A stretch of 59,061 bases of DNA from Spirochaetia bacterium (GTDB taxonomy: Bacteria; Spirochaetota; Leptospiria; Turneriellales; JAOUOS01), in contig JAOUOT010000018.1 in NCBI GenBank assembly GCA_029880265.1, positions 1 to 59,061 on the forward strand. Reading direction: 5' to 3'. The notes below the pieces were generated by a model. That model made no database searches. It was not told the DNA's origin and worked only from the letters and a program-made list of their open reading frames with translations. Below, piece by piece: positions 44,164 to 52,501 of the stretch; positions within the stretch are counted from its first letter, which is position 1, and each line of letters starts with the position of its first letter. Position numbers and translations under genes: made by a program.

Positions 44164-45513
44164 ATGAAATTCAACAGAGACGGAGAAAGACTGGTAATTA
44201 TCGATGCGGTAAGAACGCCCATCGGACAAGCCGGTAAATCATTATCAAAATTTCAATCATACGAGCTTGGCATCATGACCGTTGAAGAGCTTGTAAAACG
44301 AACAGGCATAGACAAAAAAGAAATTGAGCTTCTTGTGGCGGGCGAGATAAGCCAGTCGTCAAAGGCTCCGAATTCTGCCAGGGTGATTTCTGTAAAAAGC
44401 GAACTGCCGTTAAAAAACGCGGCTGTTACGATAGCGAATAACTGCGTATCGGGCTTTGAGGCCATAAACGAAGCCGCCCGAAGAATTCTTCTTGGCGAAT
44501 GCGACACAGCGATAGTCGTAGGCGAAGAGTCGATGTCGAATATGCCGATATACCTTGAAGGCGTACGGCACAACAGCAAAACCGCGAATATCGCGAAAAT
44601 CAAAGCCAACTGGAACGATATACCCGAAATCGAAGGCATCAGACCCGTTGACAGCGTCGAAGAAGGCTTAACCGACCCCGTAAGAAACGCCATGATGATT
44701 GAGACGGCAGAAGTGGTTTCTCAAAAACTCGGTATGACAAAAGAAACGCTTGATAAATACGCTTTTGGCTCATATTCAAAAGCGTTAAAAGCGATTGAAG
44801 CGGGAAAATACAAACCTTATCTTATGCCGATTACCAATGAAAACGGCGTTTTTGAAAACGACGAGTTTATCATGTCAAAAACCGGCTTTGTTGAAAAGCC
44901 CGAGCGTTTTGAAAAAGCAAAACCCGTTTATGAAATGATTGAGGGCGGCATTAAGGGCTTTTATGAAAAATATGAAAAATATATCGGTAAATCATACGAA
45001 GAAGGCAAAACCAAGGGCACGGTAAGTTTATTTAATTCATGTCCGCAGTCTGACGGCGCCGGAGCTATTTTGATAATGACAGAATCTAAAGCCAAAGAAC
45101 TAAACTTAAAGCCGAAAGCCTACTTAAAAGGCTGGGGCAATTATGGCGTCGACCCTGTTTACATGGGCCTTGGCATTGCCTATGCCATGAACCAGGCTCT
45201 TGAAAACACCGGCCTAAAATGGGACGATATGGGTTTTTTTGAAATACACGAAGCCTTTGCCGCGACGGCTCTGGGCAGTATCATCACCGTAAAAGACGAG
45301 TTTGGCTACGACCTGGTGTCTCGCTATGAAAAGGGAGATATTAACCGAAACGGCGGTACCCTTGCGATGGGACATCCGCTGGGCGCCACGGGCGTCAGGG
45401 TCGCCATAAACCAGCTTCTTGAATTTGATCACGACGCAAACGCGAAATATAGCATGGGTTCAATATGCGCCGGCGGCGGCGTTGGCGGGGCCCTTATTTT
45501 AGAGCGGGGTTAA
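44164..45513 (+). CDS. Thiolase (acetyl-CoA C-acyltransferase)
   Basis: It cleaves 3-ketoacyl-CoA or condenses two acetyl-CoA. The 449 residues carry the acyl-binding cysteine C94 in ANNCVSGFEA, the histidine in GGTLAMGHPLGATGVR and the second cysteine in SICAGGGVGGALI. The cap domain is longer than in classical acetoacetyl-CoA thiolases (about 390 residues). Linkage to etfBA suggests fatty-acid oxidation. No 3-hydroxyacyl-CoA dehydrogenase or enoyl-CoA hydratase gene is adjacent, so the direction of use is open. Confidence 0.94.
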   Translation: MKFNRDGERLVIIDAVRTPIGQAGKSLSKFQSYELGIMTVEELVKRTGIDKKEIELLVAGEISQSSKAPNSARVISVKSELPLKNAAVTIANNCVSGFEAINEAARRILLGECDTAIVVGEESMSNMPIYLEGVRHNSKTANIAKIKANWNDIPEIEGIRPVDSVEEGLTDPVRNAMMIETAEVVSQKLGMTKETLDKYAFGSYSKALKAIEAGKYKPYLMPITNENGVFENDEFIMSKTGFVEKPERFEKAKPVYEMIEGGIKGFYEKYEKYIGKSYEEGKTKGTVSLFNSCPQSDGAGAILIMTESKAKELNLKPKAYLKGWGNYGVDPVYMGLGIAYAMNQALENTGLKWDDMGFFEIHEAFAATALGSIITVKDEFGYDLVSRYEKGDINRNGGTLAMGHPLGATGVRVAINQLLEFDHDANAKYSMGSICAGGGVGGALILERG

Positions 45514-45540
45514 GGCTTATAGGTTGTGGATTTTTTGAAT

Positions 45541-45699
45541 TCAAATATTCTTCGTCTCTAAATCGCGCACAAAACGAAGACCCACGCCCGCCTTAAGAGC
45601 GAGATCGGCCTGCGTTAATTTTAAAATCTCACGCTTTTCTTTTACAAACCCCGAAGAATTCTTCTCGGCGAATGAGGGCTGTAATTTTCGTAAATACAA
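45541..45699 (-). pseudogene. Truncated XRE/HipB-like antitoxin-type HTH remnant
   Basis: The minus-strand frame ending at the TGA 45541-45543 contains FVKEKREILKLTQADLALKA followed by GVGLRFVRDLETKNI, a close match to the HTH of HipB/Y4mF-type antitoxin regulators. It stops where the family normally continues for about 20 residues, and upstream sequence has no proper start (a TTG at 45699 would give 52 residues). No toxin frame is nearby. It is best read as a decayed gene. It sits in the 324-bp gap between the thiolase and kinase genes together with the palindrome and promoter. Confidence 0.6.
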
Positions 45700-45708
45700 A
45701 ATCTCAAA

Positions 45709-45728
45709 AATAGGTAATTTTACCTATT
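45709..45728. promoter_or_regulatory. Perfect 20-bp palindrome overlapping a promoter
   Basis: AATAGGTAA-tt-TTACCTATT has two perfect 9-base arms. It begins 10 bp upstream of the XRE remnant frame and its right end overlaps the -35 box of the plus-strand promoter. This is the usual place for an autoregulatory operator of an XRE antitoxin, so it may be a fossil operator or a live site for another repressor. Confidence 0.6.
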
Positions 45729-45755
45729 GACAAATCTTTTAAGATACTCTATAAT
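45727..45755 (+). promoter_or_regulatory. Perfect consensus sigma-70 promoter
   Basis: TTGACA (45727-45732), a 17-base spacer and TATAAT (45750-45755) match the sigma-70 consensus at all twelve positions with ideal spacing. It points toward the sensor kinase at 45838, leaving a leader of about 75 bases. Perfect promoters are rare and usually need repression; the adjoining palindrome fits that. Confidence 0.75.
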
Positions 45756-45837
45756 CTGGTCGTTAAATTATAAATTTTATCAGAATAATCGCAAAGTTAA
45801 ACTTAAAATAAAATTAGCTTGCATGCATGAAAAATAA

Positions 45838-47703
45838 ATGAATACAGAGAAAGTGCAAAAAATCGTTTTATCTTTTTTAACGCTTATTTTCGCGCCGCTT
45901 TTAAGCGCAAATAATTTATCGATTACTGAACTGAAAGACGGTACTTCAGAATATAATCTGAGCCAAAAAGCAGGGTTCCTAGAAGATAAACAGGGCAAAT
46001 TATCAATAAAAGAAATTTTATCTGATAACTTCAAGGGGCAATTCAAGAAAAGCCCTAAAGGAAAAGCAAACTTTTCTATCACATCTTCAACAATCTGGGG
46101 GAGATTTCTCGTGAAAAATAACTCGCCCAAAAAAGACTGGTATTTTGTTATTGAATATCCCGCTTTGCAAAATGTAACGCTTTACATTATAAAAGACAAG
46201 AAAATCATTTCGACCAAAGAATCGGGACACGCCGTATCTATCGATAAAAAAGATACAAACTCGCGAAATCTTGTATATAAATTGAACCTTGACGCAGAAG
46301 AAACGCATCAAATATATTTTAAAGCAAAAAGTATTTCTACCATGCTTTTGCCTTTAAAAATTTATTCTGTCGAGAAGTTTTTGAATATATCGACAAATGA
46401 TTCTTATGTTTTCGGACTTTCTTTTGGCGCGTTAATTATCTTGTTTTTTTATAACCTTTTTATTTTTATCTACGCCAAAGATAAAACATATATATTTTAC
46501 ATAGCTTATCTTATCAGCATAACGTTATATTTGTCGTCGCTTTTTGGTTTCGATTCTATGTATTTTGGGGGAAGTCTTTCAAGAAAAGCGCTATACATAG
46601 GACTTTTTTTCGCTAATTTCTCTATGATTTTTTTAACGTACTTTTGTCAAAGTCTGTTAAAGACAAAGGAGTTAAATTATAAGATAAATTATAGCTTCCC
46701 TATCATTCGATCTTTTTATTTTATCGCGATATTATTACTGCCTATAGCGCCCCATATCGCTAACAGAATATCGGCCGTCTTGCTTCTTCCTTTGGCTGTC
46801 TCGATTTTTTTCTTTTCTATTTTTGCGTTTATCAAAGGCAATAAACTGGCATACTTTTTTTTATCGGGGTGGTGCCTTCATTTAATAGGAATCATTATTT
46901 ACTCATTGCAGATACTTTCTATCTATACGGGAGAGCTTAACGCCGCAAACATAGTCGTCTTTAACGCGACTTTAGAGGCGCTTCTTTTTTCTTTTGCGTT
47001 AGGTCATCGAATCAATATTTTAAAAGACGAAAAAAATAAAATCGAATCTGAATCAATTAAAACCAAAGAACTTTTACTTCACAAAGAAAGAGAAAAAATT
47101 TTCAGGGACCTTCATGATCATATGGGAGGCAGCCTGCTAGATACGAAAATAATGCTTTCGTCGCTGTCAGAAAATCTCCCTAAAAAATCAATAGTTCTTA
47201 TCGAAAATATTCAGCAAAAAGTAAATATGGTTCTAAATGTTCTAAGAGAAAGAATACGTTTTCAGGAAAACTTTCGAGGGCTTAAAGAAGACTTTTTCGG
47301 CAATTTAAAAATAATTTTATTAAGACGATATGTTCCCGCCGAGAGAATTATACATTTTCATTATAATTTAGAATTAAATAAAAACATGAACCTGTATTTT
47401 AACGAAGAATCTTTATATGAATTATTTTCGATTTTTCTCGAAATTTCAAACAATGACCTAAAATACGGAAAAGGCGAAAGTAACTGGATGTTTGAACACC
47501 TGAACGACGAAATCATGTTCATCTTTTTTTCTGAGACATCATATGAGCCCGGTAATCATAAAGCCGGAAGGGGTTCCTCAGAAATTATTTCTACAATAGC
47601 CAAAATAAACGGAGAAATTAAGCAGAATATTGACGAAAATAAAATTGGCATTCATGTTAAAATACCTTTTAAAATAAAAAATAAAAGATCAGTGCATAAT
47701 TAA
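45838..47703 (+). CDS. 7TM-DISM sensor histidine kinase, NarX-like HisKA_3 type
   Basis: The 621 residues comprise a signal peptide (1-24), a periplasmic DISMED2-type domain (about 28-175), seven membrane helices (190-390), a coiled linker, and a HisKA_3 dimerisation helix with the phospho-acceptor H426 in REKIFRDLHDHMGGSL. The C-terminal ATPase region is weakly conserved: an N-box-like EISNNDLKYGKG is present, and the G-box is reduced to AGRGSSEI. Kinase activity is therefore less sure than for the 10-12 kb paralogue. No clear ribosome binding site precedes the ATG despite the strong promoter. No response regulator gene is adjacent. Confidence 0.87.
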   Translation: MNTEKVQKIVLSFLTLIFAPLLSANNLSITELKDGTSEYNLSQKAGFLEDKQGKLSIKEILSDNFKGQFKKSPKGKANFSITSSTIWGRFLVKNNSPKKDWYFVIEYPALQNVTLYIIKDKKIISTKESGHAVSIDKKDTNSRNLVYKLNLDAEETHQIYFKAKSISTMLLPLKIYSVEKFLNISTNDSYVFGLSFGALIILFFYNLFIFIYAKDKTYIFYIAYLISITLYLSSLFGFDSMYFGGSLSRKALYIGLFFANFSMIFLTYFCQSLLKTKELNYKINYSFPIIRSFYFIAILLLPIAPHIANRISAVLLLPLAVSIFFFSIFAFIKGNKLAYFFLSGWCLHLIGIIIYSLQILSIYTGELNAANIVVFNATLEALLFSFALGHRINILKDEKNKIESESIKTKELLLHKEREKIFRDLHDHMGGSLLDTKIMLSSLSENLPKKSIVLIENIQQKVNMVLNVLRERIRFQENFRGLKEDFFGNLKIILLRRYVPAERIIHFHYNLELNKNMNLYFNEESLYELFSIFLEISNNDLKYGKGESNWMFEHLNDEIMFIFFSETSYEPGNHKAGRGSSEIISTIAKINGEIKQNIDENKIGIHVKIPFKIKNKRSVHN

Positions 47704-47765
47704 ATTTTTTTTTATATGATGAATTGTCTTCGGCGCGTGATCATACAAGACATACTTTAGATTTT

Positions 47766-48695
47766 TTATGTAAGCAATTTACATATTGTATCAATTTCTT
47801 TATCGCTTGATTTTATCAGTTTAAGGGCCTCTTCTTTTAAACCCTTTATATTCTTGGCCGAAATATCGTCTAAATCGTCTGATGCGAGAGTCAGCATTGT
47901 CTGCAGCCGATAAAAATGCTCGCCTAAAATATACGTCATTTGATATTCAGCGGCGTCGCTGACCCCGTCGAAGATACAGCTTAATAGAGGAAGGGCCCAG
48001 CCCAAAGTTCCCCATTTTTTTGCCTCGGTATAAGGAATCGTTCTTGTCTGCCCCGTGCCCAGCGAAACGATCATTAGGCGATTTTCTTTAGGAAAACGCC
48101 TTCTATATTCAGAATAAGCCGACACCACCGGATTATTGGCGAAAACTCCCCCGTCTACTAATACGCGAATTCCTTTATCGACCGGTATCAAAGCCGGCTT
48201 AAAAAAAGTCGGCGCGGCCGATGTCGCCCGCGCGGCATGTTTCATTTGTACCGAAAGCATTTCTTTCTTCCAGCTTTTGAAAAAAAGAGGCTCTCTGTTT
48301 TGAATGTCATAACTTGAAATTAAGACGTCGGTTAAAGACGAACTTAATTTATCCATTTCAAAAATTTCTTCTAAAATTCTTTCAATGCCGGCGGCGGAAT
48401 ACTTTTCGCTTAAAATACTGTTGAAAGAAAGAATCGCCTTTTTAAAAGAGCGTTTGAATATCTCGCCTGATTTTTTTTCATAAATTTCAGCTATATTTAA
48501 AGCCGAGTACATGGGCTTGCCTTTGCCGTCGTCTCTGCATAGGGCCAAGGCAAGAATACCCCCGGTAGATGTTCCGGCCATTAAATCGAATAATTTACAG
48601 ATTGGTTTGCCGGTTCGTTTTTCAATTTCGGCCAATACTAAAGCGGGAATTAATCCCCTTATGCCCCCGCCGTCTATTGATAAAATTTTTTTCAC
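47766..48695 (-). CDS. Patatin-like phospholipase
   Basis: This 309-residue lipid acyl hydrolase has the oxyanion motif DGGGIRGLIPALVL (8-21), nucleophile S43 in GTSTG (41-45) and the dyad aspartate in LVDGGVFANNP. It has no signal peptide, so it acts in the cytoplasm or at the inner membrane unless exported otherwise. The start is GTG at 48695. Bacterial relatives range from housekeeping lipases to defence effectors; here no defence partner (such as a CD-NTase) is adjacent. Copy B of the CACAGAG repeat lies just upstream. Confidence 0.9.
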   Translation of the reverse strand: MKKILSIDGGGIRGLIPALVLAEIEKRTGKPICKLFDLMAGTSTGGILALALCRDDGKGKPMYSALNIAEIYEKKSGEIFKRSFKKAILSFNSILSEKYSAAGIERILEEIFEMDKLSSSLTDVLISSYDIQNREPLFFKSWKKEMLSVQMKHAARATSAAPTFFKPALIPVDKGIRVLVDGGVFANNPVVSAYSEYRRRFPKENRLMIVSLGTGQTRTIPYTEAKKWGTLGWALPLLSCIFDGVSDAAEYQMTYILGEHFYRLQTMLTLASDDLDDISAKNIKGLKEEALKLIKSSDKEIDTICKLLT

Positions 48696-48733
48696 AAAGA
48701 TTTTTCTTGAGTACAGACACAGGCATTCAAAAA

Positions 48734-48884
48734 GCCACAGAGGCCACAGAGCGCACAGAGAGATTTTTTTGATTTCATCTTGTGTTAACTCGACTTTACA
48801 GACTTTTGGTCAGTTACGCTTACGGCACAAGTCTCTAAGTTCTCTGCCTGCAGTGCGAGCGCAAGCGGCCAAAATCCCGCAAAG
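48734..48884. repeat. CACAGAG dispersed repeat, copy B (long form)
   Basis: It starts GCCACAGAGGCCACAGAG, contains GCTTACGGCACAAG and ends CCCGCAAAGT, all shared with copy A at 20096-20186; about 60 bp more lies between the internal block and the end. It ends 38 bp before the patatin start, in the same orientation relative to transcription as copy A. It fills most of the gap between the cyclophilin and patatin genes. Confidence 0.6.
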
Positions 48885-48920
48885 TCGAATCTGTGGCTTC
48901 AGCTAAACAAACCTGCATAT

Positions 48921-49358
48921 TCATTCTTCGCTGACGGTTATTTTCTCTATCTTATCGCCCTGCTCTATTTTATCAATTACGTCAAGACCTTCGATTACTT
49001 TGCCGAAGACGGTATGGTTTCGGTCTAAATGCTGGGTATTTTCTCTGTTATGGCATATAAAAAACTGGGAACCGCCGGTATCTCTACCCGCGTGCGCCAT
49101 AGAAAGAACGCCCTTGTCGTGATATTGATTATCGCCGTCTAATTCGCATTCAATGGTATAACCCGGGCCGCCCGCGCCCGTACCGTCGGGACATCCGCCC
49201 TGTATGACAAAATCAGGAATGACCCTGTGAAAAGTAAGGCCGTCGTAATAACCTTTTTTTGCCAAAGTAACAAAATTTTCAACCGTTTTAGGAGCGTCTT
49301 TTTCAAAGAACTCTACTTTCATGACGCCTTTTTCGGTAATAATTTCAGCTTTTTTCAT
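48921..49358 (-). CDS. Cyclophilin-type peptidyl-prolyl isomerase
   Basis: This compact 145-residue cyclophilin catalyses cis/trans prolyl isomerisation. It shows the active-site arginine in [13 protein letters not shown], the [14 protein letters not shown] loop, [16 protein letters not shown] and the histidine in [10 protein letters not shown]. No signal peptide is present, so it is cytoplasmic (PpiB-like). It is upstream of the patatin gene on the same strand, separated by the repeat element. Confidence 0.95.
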   Translation of the reverse strand: MKKAEIITEKGVMKVEFFEKDAPKTVENFVTLAKKGYYDGLTFHRVIPDFVIQGGCPDGTGAGGPGYTIECELDGDNQYHDKGVLSMAHAGRDTGGSQFFICHNRENTQHLDRNHTVFGKVIEGLDVIDKIEQGDKIEKITVSEE

Positions 49359-49437
49359 GACTTTAGACAGCGCATTAAGACAGATTGTACAGAGATTTTT
49401 TTCTTTACATGCGCGTTAAAGAAAATCTGCATGTATA

Positions 49438-50442
49438 ATGAATGTTACGGTAATAGGCGCAGGCTCTTTCGGCACCGCTCTGTCTCTTGTCTTGTCAGAT
49501 AACGGCCACAGGGTTCGCATGTGGAGCCATCTTGAAGAAATAGCCTCTGAAATAAACAAACACAAAGAAAATACCGTCTTTTTGCCCGAAGTACCCCTGC
49601 CAAACAGCATTACCGCAACGCATCTATACGAAGAAGCTTTTGAAGCGGCAGAACTTGTTCTAACGGCAGTGCCTACGCAGGTAACGCGCGAAGTCTGGCA
49701 AAACGCTAAAAAACACCTTCCTGAAAAAGCTCTGGTTATTTCGGCCACCAAGGGCATTGAACAGGGCACCCATAAACTTGTATCTGATATACTTATAGAC
49801 GAAATGGGAGAAAATAATAAAGAAAGACTCTTGTTCTTATCGGGGCCGTCGTTTGCCAAAGAAGTCGCCAGAAAGGTGCCTACGTTAGTAACCATAGCCG
49901 GGTATAATAAAGAAAACATTAAAGAGGCCCAAAGCATTTTTCGCAATCATTATTTCAGGGCATACGGAACAAACGACGTTATCGGCGTCGAACTTGGCGG
50001 CTCTTTAAAAAACATTATCGCTTTAGCGTGCGGCATAAGCGACGGATTGGGCATGGGTCACAACAGCCGCTCTGCTCTTATGACGAGGGGCCTTGCTGAA
50101 ATTGTGCGTCTCGGCAACGCGATGGGGGCAAACCCCATGACTTTTATGGGCCTTGCCGGTCTTGGCGATTTGATTTTAACCTGTACGGGAGACTTATCAA
50201 GAAACCGAAGCGTCGGCTTTCAGCTTGGCATGGGCAAAAAACTGGACGATATCTTAAAAAACATGCGGATGGTCGCCGAAGGCGTTACTACCACCGAAAG
50301 CGCATATGAGCTTTCTAAAATCATGAAAGTTGAAATGCCTATCACCGAATATGCCTATGAAATACTTTACAAAAACAGAAGCCCGGCCGATACCATGAAA
50401 GAAATGATGAGCCGAAAAATGAAATTTGAAGACGAAGACTAA
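49438..50442 (+). CDS. gpsA: Glycerol-3-phosphate dehydrogenase [NAD(P)+]
   Basis: It reduces dihydroxyacetone phosphate to sn-glycerol 3-phosphate, the phospholipid backbone. The 334 residues have the Rossmann motif VIGAGSFGTALS (4-15), GPSFAKEVA, the catalytic lysine in LGGSLKNIIALACGISDG and the LILTCTGDLSRNRSVG block. A hairpin-like repeat (about 49394-49427) lies just before the start and no strong ribosome binding site is visible. It is cotranscribed with the acyltransferase 11 bp downstream, a sensible lipid-synthesis pairing. Confidence 0.96.
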   Translation: MNVTVIGAGSFGTALSLVLSDNGHRVRMWSHLEEIASEINKHKENTVFLPEVPLPNSITATHLYEEAFEAAELVLTAVPTQVTREVWQNAKKHLPEKALVISATKGIEQGTHKLVSDILIDEMGENNKERLLFLSGPSFAKEVARKVPTLVTIAGYNKENIKEAQSIFRNHYFRAYGTNDVIGVELGGSLKNIIALACGISDGLGMGHNSRSALMTRGLAEIVRLGNAMGANPMTFMGLAGLGDLILTCTGDLSRNRSVGFQLGMGKKLDDILKNMRMVAEGVTTTESAYELSKIMKVEMPITEYAYEILYKNRSPADTMKEMMSRKMKFEDED

Positions 50443-50453
50443 TTTTTAATGAG

Positions 50454-51380
50454 ATGTCTGCCCCCAAAAAAAACAAAAAAACGCCCTTAAAGTTTATTGA
50501 ATATGTCTTTATTAGAATCTTTTACTTTTGTCTTTCTATTATTCCCTTTAGAATACGAGCTTTTTTAACCGAAAAACTTGGTCTTCTTCTATATTATCTG
50601 GTTTCAAGCTATCGAAAAAAAGTTTTAGATAATTTATCTTATGCCTTTCCCGAAAAGCCTCATGAATGGAAGATTAAAACAGCAAAACAAAACTTTAGAA
50701 ACCTTGGACGTTTTTTATCTGAATTTGTACAGTTAAAATATCTTAGTAACTCTTTTTATAAAAAATGGCTCGTAGTCGACGAAGAAGCCATAAAAAATGA
50801 AATCAAAGACGGATGCATTGCCATACTTGGGCATCTTGGCAACTGGGAATGGTACGGAGCCTATACCGCTTCTTTTTGGCCAGATAAAGTCTACACATTG
50901 GCCAAAAGACAGTCAAACTACTGGGCCGATAAATTTATTGATAAAATACGGCAGGTGCAGGGACTAAAAATCATTTACACCAACGAAAGTCCCGTTAAAA
51001 TCATGAGAAAAGCAAGGGCAAAAAAAGTTCTGGCTTTCATCGCCGATCAAGACGCAAGCCGAAAAGGAATTTACGTAAAATTCATGGGACAGCCCGCTGC
51101 GACTTTTATGGGACCCGCGATATTTGCGAGAACAGCTGATTTGCCGGTTTGTTTTTTCTGGTCGTATCACGACGAAAAAAAACGCCTAGTCTTAAAAAGC
51201 GAAAAAGTAAAAATGCCTAATATTGACAAAGAAAAAGATCCGCATAAATGGGAAATTGAATTTACAAAAAACTGGGTAAGGCTATTAGAAGAAAAAGCCA
51301 AAGAAAATCCGCAAGACTATTTCTGGGTGCATTCCCGCTGGAAGACAAAACCATTCCCTGAAGATGTTGTATATGAATGA
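50454..51380 (+). CDS. LpxL/HtrB-type lipid A (lauroyl/myristoyl) acyltransferase
   Basis: It adds a secondary acyl chain to lipid A or a similar acceptor at the inner membrane. The 308 residues have a basic N-terminus, one membrane segment (about 14-32) and the HX4E catalytic motif H127 to E132 in ILGHLGNWEWYG. The second conserved block (FIADQDASRKGIYVKFMG) and the C-terminal WVHSRWK match the family. This supports a lipid A-bearing outer membrane. It follows gpsA by 11 bp and converges with the DUF362 gene. Confidence 0.92.
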   Translation: MSAPKKNKKTPLKFIEYVFIRIFYFCLSIIPFRIRAFLTEKLGLLLYYLVSSYRKKVLDNLSYAFPEKPHEWKIKTAKQNFRNLGRFLSEFVQLKYLSNSFYKKWLVVDEEAIKNEIKDGCIAILGHLGNWEWYGAYTASFWPDKVYTLAKRQSNYWADKFIDKIRQVQGLKIIYTNESPVKIMRKARAKKVLAFIADQDASRKGIYVKFMGQPAATFMGPAIFARTADLPVCFFWSYHDEKKRLVLKSEKVKMPNIDKEKDPHKWEIEFTKNWVRLLEEKAKENPQDYFWVHSRWKTKPFPEDVVYE

Positions 51381-51383
51381 ATA

Positions 51384-52370
51384 CTAAAGACTAATATTCT
51401 TTATATTCATCTTGTTAGCGTCAATTTCTCCCATCTTTTCTTTATGGGCCAGCGTAAGATATTCTATATCGGCCGGTTTTTTATTAAAAAGCCGCGTAGT
51501 GTACGCGTCAACACAGACAGCGTTTGTTCCCATGATTATGGTTCTTGTTTCTTTGACGTCTTTTAAGGTACCCGACGCCGGGCCGTTTGCCGTTAAAATT
51601 CTAAGCGCGTCAAGAATAACCAGATGCACGGGGATGGCTTTATTGAAATCGACAATATTTTCATGAAGACTAAGATGAAACCATCCGCGGCGGCCGCCTA
51701 TGACGCCCATCAGATTTTTCATGGCCATGGTAAGATTGGCAGATTTGTGATCTTTAGCGATGGGAACATTAATAACAAAGTCGGCTTTTATAAGTTCATG
51801 ATAAACGTCTAAGTCTTCTAAATTTAAGCCGTTTTTAACCCTAACTTCTTTGAATTTTCGATCGTCAACATAATGAACCGAGGCTCCCGATTTTTTCGCG
51901 GCTTCAGTCATGCCGCAGTTTTTATAGCAAAGCCGGGCAGTATGAACGGGTCTATCTAAAATTTTTACGCTGGCGCCGGCTGATACGCACTTTTTGGCCA
52001 CTGCTTCGACAATGTAAGGGTTCGTGGTATGCGCCCTCTCGGGAGGCGAATTAAAACCGATATTCGGCTTGATAACGACATTCATGCCTTTTCTTATAAA
52101 CTTTTCAATGCCGCCCATCTGCTTAAAACCTTCGTCAATCATTTTGAAAACAGTTTCTTTCTTTATGTCTTTAGATTTTATTACGACAAGATTTTTATCG
52201 TCTGAGTTATTCGGCATATTGACTTCGGCATATAACTTTTTGCCTTTTAAGATAGAACCCGAAAAAATTAAAGCCAGATAACCCTTGAAAGATCGGGAAA
52301 GAAATTCTCTTCTTTCTATTTTAACATCTAAACTTTCTGGTAATAACCAGGATTTTATTTTCTTAAACAT
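51384..52370 (-). CDS. DUF362 protein with twin-arginine signal
   Basis: The protein has 328 residues from the ATG at 52370, which has AGAGG upstream; the frame is open to 52445 but the extra residues hide the signal. The N-terminus carries ERREFLSRSF, a twin-arginine export motif, and a hydrophobic segment. DUF362 landmarks follow: VIKPNIGFNSPPERAHTTNP, ILDRPVHTARLCYKNCGM, VNVPIAKDHKSANLTMAMKN. DUF362 proteins often bind iron-sulphur clusters, but the usual 4Fe-4S cysteine motif is absent here, so any cofactor is unclear. Function unknown. Confidence 0.85.
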   Translation of the reverse strand: MFKKIKSWLLPESLDVKIERREFLSRSFKGYLALIFSGSILKGKKLYAEVNMPNNSDDKNLVVIKSKDIKKETVFKMIDEGFKQMGGIEKFIRKGMNVVIKPNIGFNSPPERAHTTNPYIVEAVAKKCVSAGASVKILDRPVHTARLCYKNCGMTEAAKKSGASVHYVDDRKFKEVRVKNGLNLEDLDVYHELIKADFVINVPIAKDHKSANLTMAMKNLMGVIGGRRGWFHLSLHENIVDFNKAIPVHLVILDALRILTANGPASGTLKDVKETRTIIMGTNAVCVDAYTTRLFNKKPADIEYLTLAHKEKMGEIDANKMNIKNISL

Positions 52371-52501
52371 AGACGCCTCTTTTGCCAATAAGCTGATTTC
52401 TTGAAAAAACCTATTGACTAAGACTATATACGCGCAGTCAAACAAGAAGTAAATAATTATATTTTAAGCGCAGATTTGTATTATGATAATTTGCGAAAAC
52501 T

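Noticed and set aside
47766..48695. Patatin as an anti-phage (CBASS-type) effector
   Set aside because: No cyclase or other defence gene is adjacent; neighbours are a cyclophilin and a kinase.
49394..49427. Hairpin before gpsA as a terminator
   Set aside because: The stem has a three-base bulge and no T-run follows on either strand; it may be only a low-complexity inverted repeat.
49416..49946. 176-residue minus-strand frame
   Set aside because: Antisense to gpsA, whose motifs are complete.
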